From Isoetes taiwanensis (Eukaryota > Streptophyta > Lycopodiopsida > Isoetales > Isoetaceae), in the NCBI GenBank assembly GCA_021234155.1, contig JAJEKV010000058.1:6024600-6088599 (forward strand): DNA of 64,000 nucleotides, read 5' to 3'. The position numbers were made by a program, and so were the translations under genes. Under the pieces are notes generated by a model, which made no database searches, had not been told where the DNA came from, and was given only the letters and a program-made list of their open reading frames with translations. Numbering within the stretch: position 1 is the first letter of the stretch; every line of letters starts with the position of its first letter. This document shows, in pieces, positions 1-10,742 of this stretch.

Positions 1-297
1 GGCAATAAAAGGAATTGGAGTCAGATTCCTACCAAGAACCTCTCTCAACAAGACGTCTTTGTCTCATGGAAGCTTGCCCGAACCAGAAAGTTTGATGTGA
101 TGAAGAATGGTTTACTTTCGCCTCTTCATTGTGGCGGTGGCTTCATTATTGCTCTTAAATGGGCTTTCCTAAATTTTGGGCCTTCCACAACCAACAATGC
201 AAGTCTAGTAGGAATAAAAGGAGAAAAAAGAATGGAAGCATCTAGAATTTTACCAATTATACAGATGGTAGTGATGCATCTATAGATTAAACAAGCC
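1..297 (+). repeat. Dispersed direct repeat, copy 1
   Basis: This stretch matches 15,909-16,262 in the same orientation, with an indel of about 55 bp and scattered substitutions. Shared landmarks are CCAAGAACCTCTCTC, GATGTGATGAAGAATGG, TTATTGCTCTTAA, and a nearly identical last 90 bases ending GATGCATCTATAGATTAAAC. The match runs up to the window edge, so the true left end is not seen. No convincing coding frame is shared by the two copies. It is probably part of a longer dispersed repeat. Confidence 0.75.
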
Positions 298-1849
298 ACA
301 TCATAGATTATGGTGATTTCATAGCCTTGGATAAGGAGGGATACTTGGATTTGGAATATAAGTTTCCCATAATTAATTATCATGTTTTGTCTAATCATCC
401 TTCTTTCTTGAACTTGAGGAACATCAACTATGTGTTTTCAGAATTCCTTGCTCGCCATTTTTTGTGGTCATGTATAATGATAGGGTGGTACATATTGTTA
501 ACAAAGCATGAACATGAGACATACACTTTTCCTAGTTCTAAATATTCAAGCCGGTTTAAGGATTGTGAAGATTGTGGAAAAGGGTAGCCAATCGATTGAT
601 AACATATACTACAATTCTGAAAAAGAACATAATAGTTGCCCTAAACATCATTTGCTAGATAGGTCACATGTTAACACATAAACAACATTGCTCAATGTTA
701 ATTAGCCTTTAATAATACAACCATTTTCTTCACAATTTCTCCTTTTATTGCCTTCTTGGGTTACTTATAAAGACCAATAGTTGTTTGCATGGAGGTTGGG
801 CTAGTATTCTTAGCATTGTTACTACTAGCCAATCAAAACATTGTCCTGGTTTGAATAATGCCCTTTGTTCAAAATGAATAGCAAATTTGCCCAATGAATT
901 AGAAGAGCTATGGTCACGACACACCTATTTACCTTCATTCCTTTCATTAATAAGTCAAAGGTTCAAAGGTGGAGATGCTAATGCAAAAATCATAAATAAA
1001 TTAATAGGGTTACTTGTTGAGACATGGATAGCATGTCTTGCTTTCTTAGTTCCATGTACTATTAATTTCATTAAGAATTGTTCATAGAAAAAATTGCAAT
1101 TGTATCCAACTATATCACACTTTCCTCGATTTAAAGAGATAGCAAGATTTTTAATTCTCTTCTGTACCAATTTCTTTTGCATTTTATCTCGGGCTTAAGT
1201 GGCATGTTTTTATGTGCTTTATGAAGCAATTTTTATCCATTTTACAAGCACTTCTTTCACAACAATTAGAAGAAGAGCCTCGACAAGACCCATTCTTGCA
1301 TTTCATCACCAGCTTTGCTGACAAGCATTTAACCTTTATACATATGCCATTTTTGCTAAATTTGCTGGTATAAATTCTCAATTAAGAGTACAAGAAGGCG
1401 CTGCCAAGGTTTCTTTTCAAAATCAGTGCAGTTGGACCCCCGCTTAACGCCCAACATTCTCTTCTCAGAATGGCCAAGTGATTCTAGATTGATGTGAAGC
1501 AACTTCGTAAGATCTTACATTCTAACTCTAATTTAGAAATTACAAAATGGGAGAATATTTACCTTGCATGCAATTAGTGAAGGTAAGAGAAGCGCTCACA
1601 ATAGCTCTTCAAGTGCTCTCAATGCGCCGAGACAATAAGAAGGAGGCTTCTATTTATAAGATGGAGTTTGTTGGATGATCGACACACATGACTAATCTAG
1701 GGCTATATTTATGCCAAGTGCCTATATCGCAATCCTCGCATGTAATCATTAATATTATTCGATATATATTTCATATCCATAATTATCCTAAAATGGATAT
1801 CATTAAGATTCTATATATATTGGGATTGATATCTTCTAAACAAATTTGC
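298..1849. other. Gene-free stretch
   Basis: AT-rich sequence with only short ORFs under about 90 codons, none with a recognisable domain or a conserved frame. I see no repeat structure apart from the lead-in to the minisatellite. Confidence 0.5.
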
Positions 1850-2860
1850 CAATGGGCCGCAATAAATGCAAGTTGACACATGTCGCGGCTTTGATAATTC
1901 AAATAAATGCAAGCGATATTAATGGCCGCAATAAATGCAAAGTGCAAGCACATGTCGTGCTTTGATAACTTCGCAATAAATGCAAAGCGACAATAGCGCA
2001 ATAAATGCAAAGCGTATTAATGGCCGCAATAAATGCAAAGGGTATTAATGCGCCGCAATAAATGTAAAAGTGCACACATGTCGTAGCTTTGATAATTCAA
2101 ATAAATGCAAAGCGATAATGGCCGCAATAAATGCAAAGTGCACACATGTCGTGCTTTGATAACTCGCGAATAAATGCAAAGCGTATTAATGGTCGCAATA
2201 AATGCAAAGCGTTAATGGGTCGCGAATAAATGCAAAGGGTATTAATAGCGCATAAATGCAAAGTGCACACATGTCGTGGCTTTGATAACTCGCATAATAA
2301 AGCATATTAACGTCGCAATAAAAACAAATAAATCGCAGCGTATTAATCGGTCGCAATAAATGCAAAAAAGGTTAATGGCTACAATAAATGCAAAGTGCAC
2401 ACATAATGTGCTTTGATAATTCTTAATAAATTCAAAGTTTATTAATGGGCCACAAAAATGCAAAGTGTATTAATGGCGCAATAAATGCAAAGCGCATCAA
2501 CCGCCATAAATACAATGAATGCAACGTGTCATCCTATGGTAATGCTTATATCTTCCTCCTATATAAATGCTCATAAATGCCTCAAATGCAAAATTAATGC
2601 CCGCAATAAATGCTTTATAATCAATGAATGCACACAATATTCGAGGTTATTAATGTCGCAATAAATGCTTTACAATCAATGAATGCACACCGTACGTAAT
2701 GCATGTAATCACGCCAACATCACGAAATATTCGAGGTTACCGCGCAATAAATGCTTTATATAATCAATGAATGCAAAATGAATGCAAAAGAATGTTGATA
2801 AGGCCGCGAATAAATGCTGCAATAAATGCTTTATAAGTAATAAATGCACACAAGTACACG
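1850..2860. repeat. Degenerate minisatellite built on GCAATAAATGCAAAG
   Basis: About 1 kb made of dozens of degenerate copies of a 20-30 bp unit: (G)CAATAAATGCAAAGCG plus GTATTAATGGCC. A longer sub-unit containing CACACATGTCGTGCTTTGATAA is interspersed at least five times (near 1,876, 1,945, 2,073, 2,145 and 2,265). Toward 2,600-2,860 the unit drifts to CAATAAATGCTTTATAATCAATGAATGCA. The ORFs on the minus strand here are by-products of a repeat unit lacking stops. Confidence 0.9.
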
Positions 2861-3048
2861 TACATGTTTTTAAATTTTGAAGGAACAAAATGAAGGAGAA
2901 GAAAATTGGACACCCAATTACATAGGAAGGATAAGGTTCTTTGTTTGGTTTAGTGGCTAGTCCATAGGTTAGTAATTAAGAGATCTTGTGTTCAAGTCTC
3001 TAGGGTTCTGTCATATATATCCTCATGGATAGTGCCAATGTGGTATGC
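2861..3048. other. Short spacer, no feature
   Basis: Between the minisatellite and the next tandem repeat I see no gene or repeat. Confidence 0.4.
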
Positions 3049-3202
3049 CATAAAAATATTACTATCTATCTATCTATGTTTACATTTGTCTTTCTTTATT
3101 TGTTCTATCTATCTATGTTTACATTGATATCTATGTTTACATTTGTCTTTCTTTATTTGTTCTATCTATCTATATTTACATTTGTCTTTCTTTATTTATG
3201 TG
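3049..3202. repeat. Tandem repeat of about 50 bp with (CTAT)n cores
   Basis: Three units of CTATCTATCTATGTTTACAT plus TTGTCTTTCTTTATTTGTT occur in tandem, with a partial unit in the middle. The ORF across it (3,025-3,228) is repeat-derived and hydrophobic by composition, so I do not call it a gene. Confidence 0.85.
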
Positions 3203-4938
3203 AGGGGCTTATGTTATGTCCTATCTAGAATAAATATTGCTTCTATTTGAGATGATTACAAATATCCTTAAAAGTTCGAAAGTCCTCTATGTTTTCATGT
3301 TAATTCTTTTTGAATAAGAAAACTTAAATTGTACAAGAATCTTATCATGGCGGCCTCCACAAACATTTCTATTCCACGTCTCCCATGCACATCCAAATGT
3401 TATAAGACATGTAGGATTTGAACATGCATTTTATGACCTTGTGTTCTAGTATTTGTACAATAGAAAGTTTCTCGATCCTCATGACCATAAGATTTCGTGA
3501 TAATAATGGCATTTGATGATATTCGATGGGTTTTGAGCCTTGCATAAGGACACCCATACACAAATGATTTTGACCACTAGAGTATCACCATAAAACACAA
3601 AACATGTGTGGTGGATACAAAAACAATAATATAGCAATCTACTTTGTGATAACAACAATAACATAACAATCGAGTTTGTAATAGAATACCAGCGTAGTAA
3701 TTGATTTGTGTCAAGAGTTGTTTCATTATCTCCTTAGGTTTGTCCCATCACTTTTATTAGGAATTTCAAAGTTCATTTTTTAGTAAAGCTAGACTGATTA
3801 AAAGGTCATAGGACATGTATAATTCTACCAAATGAAGGTCATGATGCAATATGGCTTACCCTGTTAATTTAAGCCTCCATGTAGAAAAAAAAATAATCAA
3901 GGTACATAATTATTAATATTTTGCTACTCATTCCATACTGAAGTCTTCCTTCCTCTTGTTGCTGCAGGAAAGTAAAAGAACTTTAGTCTAAATCTGCTAA
4001 CATGCCTATGCAAGCTAATTCAAGTTAACCACAAGGATAGTCTAACTACTACAAATAATCTCCACTGGCTTCCAATATTGGTGGAATATATAAAGGTGGT
4101 TTTGAATAAGAGGAGATGTAGTAGTGAACTAGGATCCTTATTGCATGAACTTCCATTCCGATTGCTCCTTTAATCTGCAATGTTGCTAATGCATAAGATG
4201 ATATCTTTGGTTTCTTCAACTCCTCCCTTATGGAGTCTCTTTCAAAAGTTGCATATCTATTGCTTATTAACATTTGAAGCGCTTAGATAATTATTTCTCA
4301 TGCTACAGTCATGATATCATGATCGAACCCCTACACGTATTATGATTAGATCCAAACACAAAAAAAGAAACTGCAATTAATAAAGAATTAAGTTAGCACT
4401 AATGCTTTATCTCTATGCCCATTGAAGCATATATGCTTAGAAATGTACCAACATGCCAGATTTGATTATCATCCATCTACATTTTGCTTTAATAAGCAAG
4501 AGATTCATTTCCTCTGAAGTTCATGTGGCTATTCTTGAAAGTGACACATTTTGCATGTGCTAAATTACATAGTGTTTTTATTCTTCAAAGTTTGCATGTG
4601 CTACAGTGCCTACTTGACAAGGGATATCGAATAAGCAACAGTTGTTATTGAAGAGCCGCAACCTGGCATCTTCTTCTGTGAACCTAAAGCTTTAACTTTT
4701 ATGGGCGCTATATTCCATTTGAAGCGATACCAAATATGCAACTACTGGAAAGGAAATGGTTAAAGTGATTGCTTGAAGTAGTAGGAGAAAGCAAATGATA
4801 AAAATCATTGCTAGAACTAGTACATCAAAGAATAGAAACCTACCAAGTTTTATGGACAATGCATCTTGCCATCGAAGCCAAGAACATCTTGTTTGAGATC
4901 TTTCAAAATCCCTTAATACGAAATGCAAATATGCACCT
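3203..4938. other. Gene-free stretch
   Basis: AT-rich, with no ORF above about 80 codons, no recognisable domain and no large repeat. Confidence 0.45.
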
Positions 4939-5304
4939 CATTGCAACCAACACATAAATTAAAATCCCCCTGAAATCCCCTTTAGCTTGGGTGCATATTC
5001 ACACGGGGGTTACTCCAGGCACCAAGAGCTGTCGGACGAGCATATTTGCCCTTTATTCCTTGAACTGGACCGTACATAGCGATACTCGTTTGTGGGGTAT
5101 GCCTGTACAAGTTTTTGTATACTATATATTGAGGTTTGCAAAATACTATAAGTTTTGAAGGAATATACTAATGGTATCAATTTTGTACATGTGTTGTAAG
5201 TTTTTAGGGGCTCACTGCCTCTATGTAACCCCCTTTTGTAAATATGCACCCAAACCAAAGGGGGTTTCAGGGGGATTTTAATTTAAATGTGTCAGATGCA
5301 ATGG
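4939..5304. mobile_element. MITE with TIRs of about 60 bp, copy 1
   Basis: The left arm (about 4,939-5,006) and the right arm (about 5,232-5,302) are inverted repeats of roughly 60 bp. They share ACACAT, AAATTAAAATCCCCCTGAAA, GGTTTGGGTGCATATT (GCTTGGG on the left) and the GGGGG block. The interior of about 220 bp has no gene. A second copy in opposite interior orientation is at about 63,208-63,506. No transposase is encoded, so it is non-autonomous. I could not define the target-site duplication. Confidence 0.85.
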
Positions 5305-5699
5305 TTTGTGTTAATTAATGTTAATAGTAGTTATGTGTTAGTTGTTATATTAAAAAAAAATTTGGGCCCTTCGGGCCCTAATAAACCAAACTCCCAGGAA
5401 TTGAACCCACATGCATATCCATTTATCACATTATCGTATTGAAGTAGTAGAATATGAAGGGTCTTTGTTAGAAAATTGTATGCATTCTCAACATAACAAA
5501 TCAAAAGAATGGTGATTGAATACCTATAAATAAATAGAATTAGCTCATGCAAGCAAATACATTCATACAATAATAATTAGATTTCAAAAAAACCAGTGGA
5601 TTCTCACATTGCAACTGCATAAGCGTAAAAAATGCGGATAGCTAATTTAACACGCGTTTTGCAACAATAGCATTAAGTAAGGACTTTCTGCGTCTTCAT
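5305..5699. other. Gene-free stretch with a short GC hairpin
   Basis: AT-rich DNA containing a GGGCCCTTCGGGCCC hairpin at about 5,363-5,379. I see no gene. Confidence 0.4.
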
Positions 5700-6812
5700 G
5701 CGAACAAATATCCTGCAGTGAGCTCTATGATTGGGGCCATCGACAAATGTTCCGGGCCGGTCGAGCCCGGCCCTTCCTGGGATCGAGGTTTGGGGCCCTA
5801 CCGTCTCTTTGGCGACACAGAATTGACTTGAGCAAAAGTGTAAGGCATTTTTGGCACGAGCACTTGGGGTGAAACCTTCAGCCCCCATCGGTCTAACTTA
5901 GAAAACGGATTCTTCCGCTTCAATTGGCAGCCCTTTGATAGACACATCGTCTATTTTCGAAAAGTGGTTACTATGGGTGATGCTCGGCTCCCGACTGAGC
6001 TTACACTGTGGCCATGGGTCCTTGTGGGGAACTTTGTTGGAGGGGTAAGAGAGATCGATGGTTCGCCCGGATGGAACGTCTTGAGGGGAGACGCAGGATC
6101 GCATGTGAGTGGGCCGCAAATGACCCGATCGTGGCGACTAGCGGAGAATACCTAGGCAGCTTGTTTCCTTGGCAAGCTCTGGGACCCGGCTCTCGGAGCA
6201 GTCAAAATGGCCCATTACAAGGAGCACATCAACCCCGTGTTAGCCCGGGCCCACTCTACACTGCGTTCCCGGTACCCCCAAAAGCGCCAGACTCATTGCC
6301 TCCATTCGCAGTGCCCACCATCTTCGCATCGAGGCGGGCGGTGGATTGGGGAGCCCCGCCGGAGGTGAACTCTGTCAGTCTTTGTCAAACGGGTGCCATT
6401 GAGGATGAGTCTCACACTTTCCAGAGTTGCCCGGCCGGTCGGTCCGGGCGGATATGCTCCCTTAGTGCGGCGGACTTGCCCTTGCATTTCTGTGATGAAC
6501 ACACCGGCCAAGATGCGTGCCATGGGTCAGACATTCGGGAGGTACCGACTGCGAGGTCACCTTTGCCCCCACCGCCAGCTAATTAGGCACTACGGTGTGG
6601 TGCATGATCAGATATATTTGGGTGTTTCGCATTTTATATGTTAGGGCCGGTTTGTCGGCCGGTGATTCTTTGCCCGCGGTTTTCCCTCGAAAACCCTTCG
6701 GGGCGGGGGTTTTTTAACCCGGGCAGTAATCCGCTTGCTGCGTTTTTGTATTGGGTCCCATAGACCGATTGGTCTCCGTGGACGATAAAAGTACCTTCCT
6801 TCCTTCCTTCCT
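5700..6812 (+). mobile_element. GC-rich LINE-like 3' fragment with a (TTCC)n tail
   Basis: This island is much richer in G+C than its surroundings and ends in (CCTT)n/(TTCC)n at 6,796-6,812, like LINEs that end in short tandem repeats. A forward-frame ORF (6,008-6,586) carries a motif of the form CQTGAIEDESHTFQSC, resembling the CxxC..H..C reverse-transcriptase-associated zinc finger at LINE C-termini. The last 110 bp before the tail (about 6,672-6,782, including GTATTGGGTCCCATAGACC) recur in reverse orientation at 36,759-36,866. No intact reverse transcriptase is present. The class is tentative. Confidence 0.45.
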
Positions 6813-6835
6813 TTGAGAAGTTGCCCTTTATTCAT

Positions 6836-8590
6836 TTAAATTCAATTTCCATATAAATGGCATCCGTATCACTTGAAAAGTAAGTTGAATCAAGTCCTGT
6901 GCACAATGCAGGCCTGGCATATATGCCATGCTGCTGGACATTAGTGATGCCGAGTTGGAAGGAGGAAAAGATGCAACAACACCATCACTGCATTATTTGC
7001 ATTTGCTTCAGCTCAACGTGGCAAAAACACACTTCCAACAATTAAAAAAACATAATAATCAAGTGCTTGCAATATCTGATTATCAGGTGAATTTCTATAT
7101 TCTTATAGGTGATGTTCTGCAGCACAATCTTTCCATCTCCATTGCATGGATCTAACACAAAAGGCAACTTACCATCATCCATCTTTTCATCACCGTAGCC
7201 AGGAGGCTTACTTTAAGCATTGTTTCTTCATACTTAAAGTTCATCCAAAAACCATGTAAATAACATGAGATCTGTTTATCCTCTTTTGCCAGCAGGAGCA
7301 TCTTTAACAGAGGTAGCTTGGCCCAAGATCCCGTCATTTGATAATTTCGACCTCTTCAATTAATTTTGTTCTTCACAATTTCATTTCCATGCACCTCATT
7401 TTTTTCGTGCCAATGGTTAACTGTGCATAAACAATGGTGAAAAAAAAACACAATGGTGGCTTTACATTAAAGAATATCTTAATAAATTAATGGTTGTTTG
7501 AACGGGAGGTTATCAACCATTTAGGGAATGGAGAAGTTCGGGAGGCGGCAAGCAGAGTGCGGGTTCAAAACAGAGCCGATTCTGGAAAGCAGAGGAAGCG
7601 GGTTATCCATAGCCGGTTCAGGCAAACAGAGCAAGTTAGTGAAGTTGCAGGAGGCCGGGAGCGGAATATGATGGCAGAACCATGGCAATAGTTATGGGAA
7701 ATCCGAGATACAGAAGGTTTTTCCATAGCTGATTCTGGCAAATAGAGCAAGTTAGGGAAGGCTGCGGGGAGGTCTGAGTCGAATCTAATGGGGTTCGGAT
7801 AAAAGCTTAAAGTGTTTTGCCTGTTGTGTTCTTGCAGCTGTATTGCATGCCGAAATCTTAAAACTCTTCCTAAATATGCAAACAGAACTCGAATGTTTTG
7901 AAAAAGGTAAGGAATTAGAAGTTGGTTTTGCAGCAGCATATTGTAGAACCTATATTGTAGAATGAGCACCTGTATTGTAGAACCAGCACGTCTAAGGCTT
8001 TAGCTTACAAGAGCAATAGAGGAAAAAAACCCCCGAATCTGGCCTTAAACATGTATTTGACAAAAGGTAAGGAAAACAACTCTTTTTTGCAGCACTATGT
8101 AAAACCAGCACGTCTAAACCTTTACACTAGCCTACAAAGAAACAAAACAAAAAAAAACACCCCTTATGCTAACTGAAGAATTGCTACAAATACCTCTGTA
8201 AGAATAAATATCAGCAAGAATGCACTCCGTGTGATATCCTTTTGTCACCAACACATCAGCAAGGATCCACTCTCGCAGGAAGATCCCAAAAGGCCAAGGA
8301 TATGGATTTGGTGCATATAGAAATATAAAAGTAACTTCTTGTTATTGTGATATATATACAACCACACATGCAGTGAAAGACAACAACCATTAGATTGTTT
8401 TAGCCAAATTGAATCAACGGCCCATATAGGGTGCACTCTAGAAATATTATTTAGTACACCTCAATGAATACAAGGACGAAATCATAGAAAACCCATGTGA
8501 AAAGGGGTATAAAAATATAAAAGTAACCCCCTGTTATTGTGCTATATATTAATACAAATAGCGTAGCTATCCATCCGAAAAAGAAAGACA
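6836..8590. other. Gene-free stretch with weak internal duplications
   Basis: Weak duplications occur: 7,590-7,660 resembles 7,720-7,790 (CCATAGC..GATTCTGGCAAAYAGAGCAAGTTAG), and CAGCACGTCTAA-containing segments occur near 7,985 and 8,107. No ORF has recognisable domains. Confidence 0.4.
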
Positions 8591-9394
8591 TTTGTGGATG
8601 ACATTTTGTGGATGCAATGGGACTTGGGGTTCATATCTCACACTCCATCATGAATGGTCCAAGGACTTGTGTTTCTATGCCTGTGGACTTGCCTTTACCA
8701 GATTGTGTAGTTGTGAAGAGCGGGCCTTGGTATAAGAAGTTAGATCTTAAGCTTCTGAATGGTCCAGAATTAGCCCGCTTGTTTCCTGATAAGGAGGCTT
8801 TTGCTAGCTTTCGTCGAGGTACTCGTGCATCTCAGGCATCTGTTCAACATTCTTCTCAGGTTCAAGTTCCTACTGTTATTTCTTCATCTATTCATGATCA
8901 ACCTTTGCCAGTTGTCTTGCATTCCTCGGCTATGGAAGATGCTCTACACACAGTTCCAATGGTGTCGTCTTTAGCACCGCCAGTTGCAGCTATAGTTCCT
9001 ACCACTCTCCCGGTTGTTGCTTCTGCTTCGCATATTTCTGAGGTTGTTATGGCTGATGGTCCTAATCTTCAGTGCGCTAAGGAGTCATGGCAACAGGTCA
9101 ATTGGAAGAAGGCAGCGAGGAAGAAGTTGGTTATGTCATCTCACGAGGCTATCCTGCCTCGTTCTATTCAGTGGCATGATAACTTGATGTCTGTTGATGA
9201 TCATCCTGATGTTGCAGAACATGTTGAGTGTGATGAGGCCATTAAACGCCTCAAGGTGGCACAAGGAGTATGATTATGTACTGTGTTTGGGTGGTTTTGC
9301 TTAGTGGATTATCTCGTCCTCTAGGTTTTGAGTCCCATGTCACAGGTCCCTTGTATGTATCTTGATATTCCTTGATAATAGATTGTCGTCCTTC

Positions 9395-9422
<28 letters not shown>
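8591..9422 (+). mobile_element. Short LINE-type retroposon with poly(A) tail
   Basis: The segment ends TTGTCGTCCTTC followed by about 28 A's (9,395-9,422). The autonomous LINE at 60,683-62,873 ends with the same TTGTCGTCCTTC plus poly(A), and the LINE fragment ending at 58,678 has ATCCTTCAAAGAAAAA. The body holds one 221-codon ORF and no reverse transcriptase, so it looks like a deleted or non-autonomous relative mobilised by that LINE. The 5' boundary is approximate and I found no clear target-site duplication. Confidence 0.6.
8608..9273 (+). CDS. LINE-associated ORF, ORF1-like, unrecognised
   Basis: A 221-codon ORF sits between a 5' flank and a LINE-like 3' UTR with poly(A). The N-terminal third contains GPWYKKLDLKLLNGPELARL. 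The middle is Ser/Val/Pro-rich and low complexity. The C-terminal part is basic (WKKAARKKL). There is no CCHC knuckle and no RT motif. By position and basic character it could be the ORF1 (gag-like) product of the LINE, with the ORF2 region deleted. That is inference, because no full-length LINE here retains its own ORF1 for comparison. No intron is evident, as expected for a retroposed copy. Confidence 0.45.
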   Translation: MDAMGLGVHISHSIMNGPRTCVSMPVDLPLPDCVVVKSGPWYKKLDLKLLNGPELARLFPDKEAFASFRRGTRASQASVQHSSQVQVPTVISSSIHDQPLPVVLHSSAMEDALHTVPMVSSLAPPVAAIVPTTLPVVASASHISEVVMADGPNLQCAKESWQQVNWKKAARKKLVMSSHEAILPRSIQWHDNLMSVDDHPDVAEHVECDEAIKRLKVAQGV

Positions 9423-9425
<3 letters not shown>

Positions 9426-10629
9426 TCTAGCTCAATCTTGTCAACTATTATTTTAGTTAATCATTTTCAGAAGTATGAAATAGAAGAATTTCTGCTAATA
9501 GAGTATCAAAATGACGATGCTTTTGTTAATATCAATATAGAAACAAGGTCGCTTTTTTTTTTTCTATGGTGCATTTATATGAGGACACGTGGCATTGCCA
9601 AAACTTGGAATGGGAAGGTGGGTGCCCTGATTCTGAGTGACAGCTTTAACCAGTCACTTGTATTTTTTCAGAATGTTTTTATTTTAGCACTTGTAATTTA
9701 CACCTCATTACATTTGTTACATTCGATGCTCAAAAGCCATTACATAGAAAATCCCCATTTTTCTTCAAAACATATCAAAATTTCCACTAATTCAATGCCA
9801 AAACTGGACAATCCTGCACAAATCTAGTTTTGATACTCCTCTTTCTACACTTTTTGCCCTAATCCGACATGATTTGGGCTTCTCACGACCTGCCAATCCA
9901 GGTTATAGATGCTCAAAATAGCTCTCCACTCCAAACATGGCGATCTCCCTACTGCAAACAGCTCTGGAAGCAACAACGTTGGCTGGCATTTTCATGACAA
10001 GTCCTTACAAAGCGCAAAATTTTTGGACTTCATTCAAAAGCCATGGCCAGTCTTACATTAAAAAACATAGAGCACATAGCACTAAAACACCCTACACCCA
10101 AAAACCTATTACATGCTTTCTTTGCTTCAATAAGCACCCAAAACACTGAAAACCTCTGATCTCACCCTTTCTCCATTACTAAAACAAACAGGGTAGCCAT
10201 ACGCACAACCATCTATAATAACAAGATCAAAATATAAAAAGTTTGCATGCACGAAAAAATACCTACAGAAACTTACCTATAGAATAACTTACAGAAAATG
10301 TAAAAAATTTACTTACAGAAGACTCGCCATTTGCATGCAAGAAAAAATTTGAAGCAAAAACACATCAGAACTGCAAGGACTAACAAGTTTGAAGGATCAA
10401 GTAGAACTTGACTAGAAGCCATCACGAAAAACTCGTCAGAACTACACAACATCAACAAAAAATTATCAAAACTGCCAGCGCCTTCAACAAAAACTCGATA
10501 GACCTGTCAATGCCTTCATTCTACTTGAAGGCATCAAAAAAATCTTGCCGAAATGCCTGCGCCTCAACAAGCCATCGCTGGTGACAGGGGAAAGGAGGAG
10601 GAAAAAAATCTCCCATGTTTCTATATTGT
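9423..10629. other. Gene-free stretch
   Basis: AT-rich, with a poly-T run near 9,551. ORFs of up to 151 codons start inside the poly(A) tail and are not credible. I see no domain. Confidence 0.45.
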
Positions 10630-10742
10630 GGGGGAAGGGCACTTGGTCCCCCTTTCCGGGTGGCCGTGACCCGCTCTCCAGGTGCCACCGGTCGCGGGAC
10701 CCCATCGTCCACCCGGAAAGGGGTCCCAAGTGCCCTTCCCCC
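10630..10742. repeat. 113-bp inverted repeat (GC-rich hairpin)
   Basis: The left arm 10,630-10,663 (GGGGGAAGGGCACTTGG and onward) pairs with the right arm 10,709-10,742. The stem is about 34 bp with two or three mismatches and the loop about 45 bp. The surroundings are AT-rich, so the block stands out in composition. It could be a tiny MITE or a folded-back insertion. ORFs on both strands here reflect the palindrome. Confidence 0.85.

Noticed and set aside
1783-2463. ORFs repeating HFAFIAAIN
   Set aside because: Translation of the minisatellite unit; no gene.
5673-6119. Minus-strand ORFs in the GC-rich island
   Set aside because: GC-rich DNA gives long chance frames; no motif supports them, whereas the plus strand has a zinc-finger-like motif near the 3' end.
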